From: Herpetosiphon aurantiacus DSM 785
GTDB taxonomy: Bacteria > Chloroflexota > Chloroflexia > Chloroflexales > Herpetosiphonaceae
Direction: 5' to 3'
Length of the DNA stretch: 64,000 bases
Assembly (NCBI GenBank): GCA_000018565.1
Contig: CP000875.1
Coordinates: 4,355,199-4,419,198 of the forward strand
Position numbers and translations under genes: made by a program. This document shows, piece by piece, positions 50,642 through 60,250 of this stretch (the stretch's first letter is position 1; each line of letters begins with the position of its first letter). The notes beneath the pieces were generated by a model that saw nothing but the letters and a program-made list of their open reading frames with translations, was not told the origin of the DNA and made no database searches.

Positions 50642-51616
50642 CTAGTACAACCAGCAACGTACCAGTCGATCACCTTCAAGCTTGATCAACGGGGGTTCTT
50701 CTTGCGTACATTGATCCATTTTGTGGGCACAGCGTGAAGCAAACCGACAACCTGCTGGCGGGTTCAACAAACTTGGAACTTGGCCAGGAATTGTCTCTAA
50801 TTCATCGCGCACATTGCCCAAAACTGGCGTTGAAGCGATCAAGCCTTGGGTATAGGGGTGTTTGGGTGCTTCAAACAGCGCATGGACAGGCGCATATTCA
50901 ACCGCCTTACCGGCATACATCACCATCACATTTTCGGCCATTTCGGCCACCACCCCTAAATCGTGGGTAATCAAAATAATTGCAGTATTAACCTTTTCGC
51001 GCAACTCGCGCATCAGATCCAAGATTTGGGCTTGAATCGTTACGTCAAGTGCAGTCGTTGGCTCATCGGCAATCAACAATTCAGGGTTACATGCCAAGGC
51101 CATCGCGATCATCACCCGTTGGGCCTGACCGCCAGAAATTTCGTGGGGGAACGAACGCATCCGACGCACGGGGTCGGGCAAACCAACTAAAGTAAGCAGC
51201 TCAATCGTGCGTTTATTGGCTTCCTCGCCCGAAAGCCCTTGGTGAATTTGCAAGGCCTCGATAATCTGTTCGCCGATGCGGAAAACAGGATTCAGACAGG
51301 TCGTTGGCTGTTGGAAAATCATTGAAATCCGATTGCCACGGATTTTGCGCATTTCTTCTTCACTCAGGTCGAGCAAATTCTCGCCATCGAACATAATTTC
51401 GCCTTCGATGACTTTACCAGTTTTGCCCAACAAACGTAAGATCGACATGGACGTTACGCTTTTGCCACAACCAGATTCGCCGACGATGCCCAAGGTTTCG
51501 CCACGACGCACCTGAAAATCGAGGCCATCGACAGCATGGACAGTGCCTTCATCGGTGAAAAAGTAGGTTTTGACACCCTTGAGTTTCAACAAAACATCGG
51601 ATTGAGCCACAAGCAT
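50642..51616 (-). CDS. dppD: Peptide ABC transporter ATPase (DppD/OppD type)
   Basis: The 324-residue protein (from ATG 51616; an in-frame TTG five codons earlier and a GTG two codons later are alternatives, the site AGGGG lying close to all) has Walker [11 protein letters not shown], signature [15 protein letters not shown], Walker [13 protein letters not shown] and the C-terminal CRFASRC...CTQEEPP extension. [19 protein letters not shown] is the usual D-subunit opening. It forms a heterodimer with the F subunit. Gaps in the operon are short: 25 bp to the C permease and 12 bp to the F subunit. Confidence 0.92.
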   Translation of the reverse strand: MLVAQSDVLLKLKGVKTYFFTDEGTVHAVDGLDFQVRRGETLGIVGESGCGKSVTSMSILRLLGKTGKVIEGEIMFDGENLLDLSEEEMRKIRGNRISMIFQQPTTCLNPVFRIGEQIIEALQIHQGLSGEEANKRTIELLTLVGLPDPVRRMRSFPHEISGGQAQRVMIAMALACNPELLIADEPTTALDVTIQAQILDLMRELREKVNTAIILITHDLGVVAEMAENVMVMYAGKAVEYAPVHALFEAPKHPYTQGLIASTPVLGNVRDELETIPGQVPSLLNPPAGCRFASRCAHKMDQCTQEEPPLIKLEGDRLVRCWLY

Positions 51617-51641
51617 GCCCCTATCTAGCAAGAATTACAGG

Positions 51642-52613
51642 TTAGCGTTTGGCGCGTGGGTCAAGAGCGTCGCGCAAGCCATCGCCAATGAAATTGAAGC
51701 ACAATGAACAAATAAAGATTGCCAGCCCCGGGAAGAAGGCTTGCCATGTATATTTTTCAAGAATGGTCGTATTAACACCTTTGAGCATATTGCCCCATGA
51801 TGCGGCGGGCAGTTTCACGCCGAAGCCCAAGAAGCTGAGAGCAGCCTCGGTGATCATCACACCACTCAAGGCCAACGAGGCATTGACAATGTTGGGAGCT
51901 AAGGCATTTGGCACAAGGTGGCGGAACATAATCCGCAAGTTGGAAGCACCCAAAGCACGTGATGCTGAAACATATTCTTGTTCACGCAAACTCAAGATTT
52001 GGCCACGCATCAAACGTGCGCCGCCCGTCCAACTAAAGAACACCAGAATCAAAATCAACAGATTGATCGTTGGTTCTAAGATCGTTGAAATAATCAAGAG
52101 AATTGGCAGCAACGGCAAGGTGTTGAGGAAGTCTACAAAGCGCATAGCGAATGCATCGACCAAGCCCCCAAAATAGCCACTCATCACACCAACGATGATG
52201 CCGATTAATTCGCTCAGTAAGGTAACGGCAACCGCGATATACAGCGAAACCCGCCCAGCATAGAGCAAACGCGTCAGCAAATCGCGGCCAATATTATCCG
52301 AGCCAAGCCAGAAGGTCAGGGTTGTACCTTTGGGAGTCCGAACCTCGCCACCGATACTATTGTAATAAAGATCTTTGGGCAAGGTATATTCGGTGCCTGG
52401 CGGTTGGTCTTTCTTGGTAACGGCGCTATCGGTTTCGCCAAAAGGCATAAACAACGGCCCAAAAGTAACCGCCAAAATCATCAAAGACAAAACGACAACA
52501 CTTCCAACCGCAAAGCGGTGGCGGGTAAACCGTTTGAGCACCTCAAGCCATGGACGCTCATATTCTTCTTTTTTAGGCTCATGAGCTTCGACTTGCGTTG
52601 TTGAAACAGCCAT
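51642..52613 (-). CDS. dppC: Peptide ABC transporter permease (DppC/OppC type)
   Basis: The start at 52613 is chosen because AAAGGAAG lies just upstream; a GTG five codons earlier overlaps that site. The 323-residue permease has a charged N-terminus (AHEPKKEEYERPW) then about six membrane helices, an extracytoplasmic loop containing the substrate-entry region (TEYTLPKDLYYNSIGGEVRT), and the EAA motif region in ASRALGASNLRIMFRHLVPN. EAALSFLGFGV is characteristic of the C subunit. It pairs with DppB to form the membrane channel. Confidence 0.92.
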   Translation of the reverse strand: MAVSTTQVEAHEPKKEEYERPWLEVLKRFTRHRFAVGSVVVLSLMILAVTFGPLFMPFGETDSAVTKKDQPPGTEYTLPKDLYYNSIGGEVRTPKGTTLTFWLGSDNIGRDLLTRLLYAGRVSLYIAVAVTLLSELIGIIVGVMSGYFGGLVDAFAMRFVDFLNTLPLLPILLIISTILEPTINLLILILVFFSWTGGARLMRGQILSLREQEYVSASRALGASNLRIMFRHLVPNALAPNIVNASLALSGVMITEAALSFLGFGVKLPAASWGNMLKGVNTTILEKYTWQAFFPGLAIFICSLCFNFIGDGLRDALDPRAKR

Positions 52614-52665
52614 GGATCTTCCTTTCACAAGGTTAATGAAACCAATCGCACCCTACCAGTAGCAA

Positions 52666-53733
52666 CTAGTCAAGTCGAATTCGTGGGTCAACAATGGTAT
52701 AGAGCACATCCGCCAGCAACGTCGCAAACACCAACAAGATCGACGAAATCAGCAAGAAGGCCATCGCCAAAGGATAATCTTTGAGGTTCAGAGCGCTAAT
52801 AAAGGTAAAGCCGAGCGCTTTATAATTAAAGACTGTTTCGGTAAACAGTGCGCCACCAAACACCCCAGGAATCGCAAAGACGATGATCGTGATCAATGGA
52901 ATCAAGGCATTGCGGAAGGCATGCTTGTAGATCACGACGCGTTCTTTGACCCCTTTAGCGCGGGCAGTCCGCACATAATCTTGGCTCAACACTTCAAGCA
53001 TACTCGCCCGCATAAAGCGGCTCCAGTTGGCCAAGTTGAGCATTGAAAGCACCGTAACAGGCATAACCAAGTGCATCACCCGATCAAGCAACGAGCCAGC
53101 GACGACCGTGCCAAGAATCGGAACCTCGTAATTACGCAGGGCCAGAATATCGCCAGCGGGGAAGTAGAACCAGCCATTGCGTTTAAACCACAGCGATACC
53201 GCGATAATCAACAAACCAAACCAGAAGGCCGGCAGTGATAAGCCAATAAAGCTAAATGTGGTCAACACATAATCAAAAAAAGAATATTGGCGCACTGCTG
53301 AGAAAACCCCCAGCGGAATGCCCAGCACCAACGAAATAATTGTTGATGAAATCATCAACCACAGGGTATCGGGCAATTTATCGCCAATAATCTCCAAGAC
53401 TGGCTTATTACGTTGAAACTTCCACGATGTACCCCAATCCCAGCGCAAGATCCCCTTGCGTTCGCCCTGATATTCTTCAAACCCAATTTTATCCATCCAG
53501 GTATCACCAGCGAGCCAAGTTGGATACCACAAGAACCAAGGCTTATCGGCCCCTAGCAACTTGATTTGACGTTGAATATCTTCGGGGCTAGGCCGATTCT
53601 TGGGGTCGGTAACTTGGGTTAGCTCCTCAAGTGGGCCACCAGGAGCCAGGGCAAACAGCGAGTAAATCACTGCTGACGATAAAATAAGGACGAGAATCGC
53701 TTGGAACAAGCGCCGAATGAGATATACGGTCAT
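52666..53733 (-). CDS. dppB: Peptide ABC transporter permease (DppB/OppB type)
   Basis: The 355-residue permease begins YLIRRLFQAILVLILSSAVI, as usual for the B subunit, has an extended periplasmic loop (about 35-115, including PGGPLEELTQVTDPKNRPSP), further membrane helices and the EAA loop YVRTARAKGVKERVVIYKHA followed by FRNALIPLITI. AGAGG precedes the start. It follows the binding-protein gene after a hairpin and a 315-bp gap, so it may be expressed at a lower level than that gene. Confidence 0.92.
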   Translation of the reverse strand: MTVYLIRRLFQAILVLILSSAVIYSLFALAPGGPLEELTQVTDPKNRPSPEDIQRQIKLLGADKPWFLWYPTWLAGDTWMDKIGFEEYQGERKGILRWDWGTSWKFQRNKPVLEIIGDKLPDTLWLMISSTIISLVLGIPLGVFSAVRQYSFFDYVLTTFSFIGLSLPAFWFGLLIIAVSLWFKRNGWFYFPAGDILALRNYEVPILGTVVAGSLLDRVMHLVMPVTVLSMLNLANWSRFMRASMLEVLSQDYVRTARAKGVKERVVIYKHAFRNALIPLITIIVFAIPGVFGGALFTETVFNYKALGFTFISALNLKDYPLAMAFLLISSILLVFATLLADVLYTIVDPRIRLD

Positions 53734-53999
53734 GCGGTACCTCTACACTTGCTTGAATGGTTAATGCCAAGATAAACAGTTGTTAACTACTACACTCTAC
53801 TTTGGCAAATTACGTTCAAAAAAAGAGCAATCAATTTTAAGCTTGGAAAACTGGCCTATTGTACCATTTATCTCGCATTACAAAAAAAACCACACAAGCA
53901 CGACAATCACTGTCTGGTGGTTCCATTCCGAGTCTGACAACATTGTCTTGATTTAGCTGCATGGTGCTCGCGAAAGCTGTAGGGAAAGAGAGGGATCGA

Positions 54000-54033
54000 C
54001 TGCGGAGCCACGTGTAGGCACGTAGCTCCGCAG
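54000..54033 (-). terminator. Attenuating hairpin between binding-protein and permease genes
   Basis: CTGCGGAGCCACGTG and CACGTAGCTCCGCAG pair in 14 of 15 positions with a 4-nt loop, 16 bp after the binding-protein stop. TCGATCCCTCTCTTTC follows on the minus strand, a poor T-tract. The remaining gap 53734-53999 is gene-free; a weak TACAAT-type -10 (53863-53858) may give a secondary promoter for dppB. Confidence 0.7.
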
Positions 54034-54048
54034 CTGGAAGGTTACCGA

Positions 54049-55968
54049 TTACTCAGTAACATCCCAGGTTTCGATGTTCCAGAAGTCAACTTGGCTGGTT
54101 GGGTTCAATTCCAAGCCGCTAACCTTGACGTTGTAGGCACCAACATTGACACGTTGGTACAATGGGAAGGTTGGCAATTCGGCATTGAAGACTTTTTGAG
54201 CTTCGATGACCAAAGGAATCCGCTTGGCGCGGTCGGTTTCTGATTGTGAGGCCAAGGCTGGCTTGTCGTAATCTGGGTTACACCAGCCAGTGTTGTTTTG
54301 ACCACCAAAGCTGTTTTCTTCGGTTGGCACTTGTTCACAGAGGTACAGAGCGGTCGAAGGCTCTGGGCCACTGACCCAAGCGTACAAACCTAAGTCGAAG
54401 CGGCGGCCTGACAAGATACCTTCTGAGCCGTTCTTGAACAAGACATCGGTTGCTGGAACGAAGTTCAAGGTAACATCGATACCAACAGCTTTCAGGTCTT
54501 CTTGGATCAACTGAGCAACGGCTTCGCGGGTTTGGTTGTTTTCGGTGGTGTAGAATTGGATGGTGAGCTTGGTGCCATCTTTTTCAAGAATGCCATCAGC
54601 GCCAGCAACCCAACCAGCTTCAGCCAAGAGAGCCTTAGCTTTTTCTACATCATATTCGTATGCTTCCAAGCCTTCGCCGTTTGGTGGATAAGCCCAGTGG
54701 TCGGCTGGCAAGAAGGTGTTCATCACAACGGTCTTGCCGAACAAGACGTTATCGATGATTTGTTTGCGGTTGACAGCGTAAGCAACAGCTTGGCGCAACT
54801 TGACATCAGCGAATACTGATGGTTGGCCGTCGTTGCGCTCGACACCGAAGTCCATGTGTTCCCACACGGTTGCTGGAACATATTGGCCCTTGAGCACGCC
54901 AGCAGCTTCGAGTTCGTCGAGCTTAGGAGCGTTAGCCAAGGTCAAACCAATTGAACCAACTACGTCGATTTCGCCGCTTTCCAATTGTTGCAACACTTGA
55001 TCTTCGCTGGTCAGATACTTGAAGGTAACATTACCAACGAGAGGGAAACCTTTTTTCCAGTAGGTTTCGTTTGCAACCAACTTGGTGCTTTCTTGTGGGG
55101 TGTTTTCAGCAATCTTGTATGGGCCATATGCCAATGGCTTGCTAGCGTAGTCGCTACCACCAATGGTTGCTGGATCTTCGCCTTCCAAAACGTGCTTTGG
55201 TTCAGGCCCAAAGGTGTTCAAGAAGTAGGTTGCATCGGTGTAACCTGGTGCAGCGTACCATACCAAGGTTTTTTCGTCTTTGGCTTCGTATTTTTCGGTG
55301 CGATCAAGCACGAAGCGGCTAGCGTTCTTGATGCCTGGATCTTGGTACAATTCAGCAGCAAACACGAAGTCGGCAGCGGTAATTGGCGTACCATCTTCCC
55401 AAGTCATGCCATCGATCAAGGTCCAAGTCACAACAACTTGTTCCAATTCGATTGCTTCGGTCAAGCTAGCGGTATCGGTGATCAACTCATCATCGATCAC
55501 GATGTTGCCAGCATAGGCGCTATCAACTGAGACGGTTTGGGTCACTGCATCGCCATCTTCGAAGCTTGGCAATTTGGTGAAACAAACTGGTTGATATTCG
55601 TAGCTCAAAGTGGTGAAACAAGCTGGTTGAATCGCTGACAACACTTGGGTCGTGGCGCTTGATTGTGATTCAATGCCGAACAAGGTATCTGGCGATTGGG
55701 TCATACCGATGATGATGGTTTTATCCATATCAGGAGTAGTACCGGTGCTTGGTTCGGCGGTTGCTTCAGCAACGGTTGGTTCGACGGTTGCTTCAGCAGC
55801 AGTTGGTTCAGCAGTTGCTGCTGATGAGGTATCTGTAGTTGCGGTTGCTGGGGCAGTCGTTGCTGGAGCTGTGGTTGGAGTTGTTTCGCCACCACAAGCA
55901 GCAAGGATCGGAACAACAAGGACCAACATGAGCGCAAAGCTCATCAATTGGCGCTTTGATCGAAGCAT
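54049..55968 (-). CDS. dppA: Peptide ABC transporter binding lipoprotein (DppA/OppA type, family 5)
   Basis: A lipoprotein signal (hydrophobic LMSFALMLVLVVPILAAC, lipobox LAAC) is followed by a Thr-Ala-Glu-Pro linker to about residue 80, then a 560-residue family 5 binding protein (IIIGMTQSPDTLFGIESQ; WEDGTPITAADFVFAAEL; KPLAYGPYKIAENTPQE; FADVKLRQAVAYAVNRKQII). It is anchored outside the membrane and delivers substrate to the permeases encoded downstream. AGGAGG precedes the start. Transcription begins at the consensus promoter at 56138-56165 through a leader of about 160 nt. A hairpin after the stop codon should raise its level over the other subunits. Confidence 0.92.
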   Translation of the reverse strand: MLRSKRQLMSFALMLVLVVPILAACGGETTPTTAPATTAPATATTDTSSAATAEPTAAEATVEPTVAEATAEPSTGTTPDMDKTIIIGMTQSPDTLFGIESQSSATTQVLSAIQPACFTTLSYEYQPVCFTKLPSFEDGDAVTQTVSVDSAYAGNIVIDDELITDTASLTEAIELEQVVVTWTLIDGMTWEDGTPITAADFVFAAELYQDPGIKNASRFVLDRTEKYEAKDEKTLVWYAAPGYTDATYFLNTFGPEPKHVLEGEDPATIGGSDYASKPLAYGPYKIAENTPQESTKLVANETYWKKGFPLVGNVTFKYLTSEDQVLQQLESGEIDVVGSIGLTLANAPKLDELEAAGVLKGQYVPATVWEHMDFGVERNDGQPSVFADVKLRQAVAYAVNRKQIIDNVLFGKTVVMNTFLPADHWAYPPNGEGLEAYEYDVEKAKALLAEAGWVAGADGILEKDGTKLTIQFYTTENNQTREAVAQLIQEDLKAVGIDVTLNFVPATDVLFKNGSEGILSGRRFDLGLYAWVSGPEPSTALYLCEQVPTEENSFGGQNNTGWCNPDYDKPALASQSETDRAKRIPLVIEAQKVFNAELPTFPLYQRVNVGAYNVKVSGLELNPTSQVDFWNIETWDVTE

Positions 55969-56131
55969 TCTTGCCTCCTAAATCAAACAGTTGAAAGGAC
56001 GATTTATAAATCGAACATTCCTATATCAGAGGGATATAGGGCCAACAGGTGTCTCGTTGGTGACGCGACCACCTCCTTCCAATGTGGTTTTTGGGGATAG
56101 TATAAGTAGCACAGATGCAATCTGTATTCAG
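55969..56131 (-). promoter_or_regulatory. Structured mRNA leader of dppA
   Basis: Reading on the minus strand from the expected start near 56131: CAGATTGCATCTG with 5-bp arms (56124-56112), an isolated AAGGAGGTG that perfectly matches the 16S 3' end but has no start codon at a usual distance (56078-56070), a stem CCTATATC/GATATAGG with 5-nt loop (56040-56020), and the perfect 14-bp palindrome CGATTTATAAATCG (56013-56000). The true ribosome binding site AGGAGG follows. The function of these elements is not known; operator or translational control are both possible. Confidence 0.5.
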
Positions 56132-56137
56132 AGCATC

Positions 56138-56165
56138 ATTATAACCATTAAAAAGCTGGTGTCAA
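56138..56165 (-). promoter_or_regulatory. Consensus promoter of dppA
   Basis: On the minus strand TTGACA (56165-56160) and TATAAT (56143-56138) are perfect sigma-70-type hexamers with a 16-bp spacer. The promoter lies between ftsZ and the dpp operon and faces away from ftsZ's own promoter region. The surrounding gap 55969-56304 has no gene. Confidence 0.8.
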
Positions 56166-56304
56166 AATTTGTAGTACTTTTTGCCTAATCTTTGGGCAGT
56201 TTGCCCAACGACCTAGCTAACTATCTAAAAATATTTACGCTCAATTTGGGCAATTTGCTCGCCCCAAGGGGGTAGTACCACTCCCTCAGAGCGAGCCAAA
56301 AGCC

Positions 56305-57474
56305 TTACTTGCGGCGTTCACGGTTGCGCAAGAATGGCGGAATATCTAAATCGTCGTTGCTACCAAACGAGGTTGGCGGGGTGGGCCGTTGTGGTTGTTG
56401 TGGTTGAGGTGCTGGCCGCACTGGTTGCTGGGTTGGTTGTTGGTAGCTGGTTGGTTGGCTCGTCGGTTGGCTTTGCGCCGATGGATATGAACGTGAGCGA
56501 TTGTTGCCTTGTGGTCGCGCTTGATCAAAGCCCGTCGCAATAATCGTGATTTTAACTTCATCAGCTGGCAGGTTGGGGTCAATCCGTGCCCCGAAAATAA
56601 TGTTGGCATCAGGATCAGCTGCCTTGGAAATAATCTCGGCAGCTTCGTTGACTTCCAACAAGCCCAAATCTTCACCACCAGTCACGTTGAACAGCACACC
56701 CTTAGCGCCATCAATCGAGATTTCGAGCAAGGGTGATGAGATCGCCATATTGGCAGCATCGATCATGCGATTATCGCCGATGCCATGGCCAATTGCCATC
56801 AAGGCTGTGCCCTGTTGCGACATAATTGTTTTTACGTCGGCAAAGTCGAGGTTAATCAACCCACGGCTGGTAATCAAATCGGAGATCCCTTGAATCCCTT
56901 GGCGCAGCACATCGTCGGCCATGCGGAAGGCTTCGTTCATTTTGGTGTTTTTCGAAGCAATTTGCAGCAAACGATCATTTGGCACCACAATCAAGGCATC
57001 AACGCTTGGCTTGAGTTGGTCAATTCCCGATTCGGCAACTTTGCGGCGATGGTTGCCTTCAAACAAGAAGGGTCGTGTCACCACACCAACCGTCAAAGCG
57101 CCAATTTCTTGGGCAATCGAAGCAATCACGGGCGAAGCACCCGTGCCAGTACCACCACCCATGCCAGCAGTGATGAAAACCATATCCGAGCCACGCAACA
57201 CATCGTGCAGCTCATCATGGGTTTCTTCGGCGGCTTTTTGACCAATTACGGGATTACCACCTGAGCCAAGTCCGCGCGTCAGTTTATCGCCAATCCGCAC
57301 GCGAATCGTGGCAGGTGAGTGAATCAGGGCTTGAGCATCGGTGTTGACGGTGATAAATTCGACCCCTTGCAGGCCTGATTCGACCATGCGATCAACCGCA
57401 TTCGAGCCGCCACCACCAACCCCAATCACCTTGATTTGGGCGAAATTTTCAATTAAGTTACTATTGAAATCCAT
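56305..57474 (-). CDS. ftsZ: Cell division GTPase FtsZ
   Basis: The 389-residue tubulin-like protein has [10 protein letters not shown], the GGGTGTG loop at 106-112 and the T7 synergy loop NLDFADV at 208-214. A Gln-Pro-Ser linker (about 320-370) leads to the C-terminal anchor peptide [16 protein letters not shown], which binds FtsA. GGAGG precedes the start. It polymerises into the division ring. It is the last gene of the dcw cluster, 70 bp after ftsA; no clear terminator follows, and the dppA promoter lies about 140 bp further on. Confidence 0.98.
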   Translation of the reverse strand: MDFNSNLIENFAQIKVIGVGGGGSNAVDRMVESGLQGVEFITVNTDAQALIHSPATIRVRIGDKLTRGLGSGGNPVIGQKAAEETHDELHDVLRGSDMVFITAGMGGGTGTGASPVIASIAQEIGALTVGVVTRPFLFEGNHRRKVAESGIDQLKPSVDALIVVPNDRLLQIASKNTKMNEAFRMADDVLRQGIQGISDLITSRGLINLDFADVKTIMSQQGTALMAIGHGIGDNRMIDAANMAISSPLLEISIDGAKGVLFNVTGGEDLGLLEVNEAAEIISKAADPDANIIFGARIDPNLPADEVKITIIATGFDQARPQGNNRSRSYPSAQSQPTSQPTSYQQPTQQPVRPAPQPQQPQRPTPPTSFGSNDDLDIPPFLRNRERRK

Positions 57475-57544
57475 GTTAAGTTTGCCTCCAGATCAGCACC
57501 AAAGCCCAGCAATGGCGTGGATCGACTGTAGCCACGATGCTTGT

Positions 57545-58792
57545 TTACGGTAAAAATTCCCGTAACCACATTTTGAAGCGGTCGTAGGTTTGTTTCCAGT
57601 TGGTCGTTGCTGGTTGGCTCGCAGCATGGCCGCCAACGCTGCCCATTCCATGACGCAAGCCCCAACGGACAAGCCCCACAGCCGTGGCATAGGGTGGTGC
57701 ATCTATTGCTTCAGCTAATCCAGTCAAATTCGTTGGAATGCCAATGCGCACTGGCATTCCTAAAAGTTGGCGTGCCATCTCATCTAAGCCAGGCAATTGA
57801 GCCGAGCCACCTGTCAGGACAATCCCCGCAGGCAGTAGGCCTTCATAGCCAGAACGACGGATTTCATTGCCAATCATGTCGATTAGTTGTTCGGCTCGCG
57901 CTTGCAGAATTTCATTCAATTCAACTCGCGAGACTTGTTGATGTTCGCCTGGCGAAAAGCCATCGGTATCGATCAGATCATCAGCAGGGTCATGGCTGTC
58001 GATATCGGTTACTTTGCCATAGCGCAATTTGAGATATTCGGCGGTGTTATGCGGTGTATGCAGCACATAAACCAAATCGTTGGTAAAATGTGCTCCGCCA
58101 ATTGGCAACACCACGGTGTGCCAAATGCCACCACCAATAAAAATCGCAATGTCGGTTGTGCCGCCACCAATATCAACCAGCACAACCCCACGGCTTTTAT
58201 CTTCTTCGCTCAGCACCGCCTCGCCTGAAGCCAAGGGTTGCAGCACCAGGTCGTCGATGCCGACCCCCGCCCGTTCAACGCTCTTGATTAAGTTTTGAAT
58301 CGCCATTACCTCGCCAGTAACGATATGCGTTTCAACTTCAAGCCGATAGCCTGCCATACCCACTGGGTCGCGAATACCCTCATGGCCATCAACGATATAG
58401 GCCCGTGGAATCACATGGATCACTTCACGTTGGGTTGGGATGGCAATCGCTTGGGCGGCTTCGACAGCGCGGGCAACGTCTGTGCGCGAAATTTCATGAT
58501 CAGGCCGTGAGATGGCGACCACCCCACGACTATTAACTGAGGAAATATGGCGGCCCGCAATCCCGACAAAGGCAGTTCCAATCCGATAACCCGAAAGCCG
58601 CTCGGCCTTTTCAACCGAGGTCGCAATCGCGCTAACCGCCTCGTCGATATTGACCACGACCCCACGGTCGAGACCCTTGGAAGGAGTGAGGCCAACCCCT
58701 AAAATATTCACTTTGCCTGTATCGTGAACTTCAGCAACCAAAGTACATATTTTGGTTGTACCGACATCAATACCGACAATGGTGCGATTCAT
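57545..58792 (-). CDS. ftsA: Cell division protein FtsA
   Basis: The 415-residue actin-like ATPase has phosphate-1 VGIDVGTTKICTL, the 1C subdomain (RGVVVNIDEAVSAIATSVEK), phosphate-2 VLVDIGGGTTDIAIF and the adenosine motif IVLTGGSAQLPGLDE. The C-terminus ends FKMWLREFLP, an amphipathic membrane-targeting helix. It anchors FtsZ filaments to the membrane. The promoter at 58847-58875 should drive ftsA and ftsZ independently of the genes upstream. GGGG lies just before the start codon. Confidence 0.97.
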   Translation of the reverse strand: MNRTIVGIDVGTTKICTLVAEVHDTGKVNILGVGLTPSKGLDRGVVVNIDEAVSAIATSVEKAERLSGYRIGTAFVGIAGRHISSVNSRGVVAISRPDHEISRTDVARAVEAAQAIAIPTQREVIHVIPRAYIVDGHEGIRDPVGMAGYRLEVETHIVTGEVMAIQNLIKSVERAGVGIDDLVLQPLASGEAVLSEEDKSRGVVLVDIGGGTTDIAIFIGGGIWHTVVLPIGGAHFTNDLVYVLHTPHNTAEYLKLRYGKVTDIDSHDPADDLIDTDGFSPGEHQQVSRVELNEILQARAEQLIDMIGNEIRRSGYEGLLPAGIVLTGGSAQLPGLDEMARQLLGMPVRIGIPTNLTGLAEAIDAPPYATAVGLVRWGLRHGMGSVGGHAASQPATTNWKQTYDRFKMWLREFLP

Positions 58793-58846
58793 GGAAAACC
58801 CCTTGTGTTAGGCTAAAATGTTGCCTGTCAAGCAGGGTTGCTGGCG

Positions 58847-58875
58847 ATTATACGAGATAGCAGATCGCTTTGCAA
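58847..58875 (-). promoter_or_regulatory. Promoter of ftsA-ftsZ
   Basis: TTGCAA and a perfect TATAAT are separated by 17 bp on the minus strand, 55 bp upstream of ftsA. The gap 58793-59045 otherwise holds no gene. Confidence 0.7.
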
Positions 58876-59045
58876 CCACGCTGCATTGCGTCAACAACCT
58901 ACACTAGGTCGCAGAAGAAGCTGCATCTTCAAGGCTGGAACAATGCTCAATGTCGGGTTGCTCGAAATAATGAATGATGAGAGCGCGACATTGCGAAAAA
59001 GTGCATCTATCAACCGTACCACAGCCTTGTTTTACTAACCTGCGC

Positions 59046-59372
59046 CTAGCCAACCAGGTGTTGTCGAATGCGACTGGCATTTTCAAACAAACGGACACCA
59101 AAGGCCACCACTGCCGCCAAATAGAGGTCAATGCCTAGCCGCTCACCAAGAAACGCCAGCACAACCGCCAATACAGTGTTGCCAATTAATCCCGAAATAA
59201 AAATCCGATTCCGATAGCGTTTTTCGATTGTTGCTCGCGTTGCCCCAACAATCGAATCAAGCGCTGATAAAACTGCCACCGCTGTATAACGGGCAAATTG
59301 CGAGGGGATTGTCAGACCGGAAACAAGTCCAATCGCCACCCCGACTCCCAGCCCCGCCAGCGGAATCCACAT
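59046..59372 (-). CDS. sbp: Small basic protein of the division cluster (DUF1290)
   Basis: The start at 59372 is chosen because the family begins MWIPLAGLGVGVAIGLVSG; the frame continues upstream but that part lies over the end of ftsQ. The 108 residues contain three membrane helices (1-22, 28-45, 60-105 region) and the conserved block IPSQFARYTAVAVLSALDSI with VGATRATIEKRYRNRIFISG. The same small basic protein stands between divIB/ftsQ and ftsA in Firmicutes and other Gram-positive lineages; its role is not established. It lies 29 bp after ftsQ and is followed by the ftsA promoter region. Confidence 0.85.
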   Translation of the reverse strand: MWIPLAGLGVGVAIGLVSGLTIPSQFARYTAVAVLSALDSIVGATRATIEKRYRNRIFISGLIGNTVLAVVLAFLGERLGIDLYLAAVVAFGVRLFENASRIRQHLVG

Positions 59373-59401
59373 AGCTTGTCGCTGCTCCACGCATGTGCTC
59401 C

Positions 59402-60250
59402 TTATTGCGACCCTGCCGTTGGCGTTGGAGTCGCCTGCGGTCGATAGTAGGGTTTTTCCGGTCGTAAATCGATAAATGTCCATACAGTGTTACTTGCTTG
59501 AACTTGTTGCAACGTTGCAAGTTTCAAATCAAGGCTCACCTGCTGTTCAGCCAACCGCCCAAATACCGCTTGATTGGTATCATTGTAAACCGAAAGCCCA
59601 TAGTATGGGTCCCATTCGTAGCGCGTCGGTTGCCAACCAAGCTCTTTGGGAATGCGCAAATAGAGCGTTTGAGCCAAATTCAGCGCATCCGTGTCAATAT
59701 AGCTCCCCGCCGAAATCGGAATCGTGCGGGTATCGTAAATCACTAAGGTTGCCGTCGTAATCGACGTAGCTAAGCCTAACACTTCGCCACCCGCCGTCAC
59801 TTCGTAATTTGTACCACCCATATTCCAAACCACGGCGGCCTGACGCTCTTGCACCCGCACCAATACGCGGGCGGGAATCCGCAACTGCACGCTGGCGGTG
59901 GACACATAGGGGTTTTGGCTAATTCGCGCGGCCACTTCCGCCGGATCAATATCCCAAATCGAGATGCCTTGCAGATTGGCTAATTGGCTAATCGTGGCAG
60001 CATTAACCGAGCGATTGCCCTCGATCTCCAATTCGCCAACCACAAAGGCTGGCGAACGAAAGACCACAATCAAACAGCCAATACCGACCAACAACAACAC
60101 CAACGCCGCTAATTTGCCATTTAAGAGCATGCTGCGCAGAATGGTTCGTGCCGTTGGGCGCACCATCGGCGTGGTGGTACGCACGCCCAGCGGCGCACGC
60201 CCACGCGGTTTGCGGCTAATCAAGCGGCTTGTGCGACGTGGATTACTCAT
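59402..60250 (-). CDS. ftsQ: Cell division protein FtsQ/DivIB
   Basis: A very basic cytoplasmic N-terminus ([18 protein letters not shown]) precedes one membrane helix (about 48-67, [18 protein letters not shown]). A POTRA domain follows: [20 protein letters not shown], then [20 protein letters not shown] with [20 protein letters not shown]. The C-terminal FtsQ domain ends in a Tyr-Arg-Pro-Gln stretch with Thr-Pro. The 282-residue length is normal. It links FtsA/FtsZ to septal wall synthesis. The start overlaps the end of ddl by 4 bp. Confidence 0.93.
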
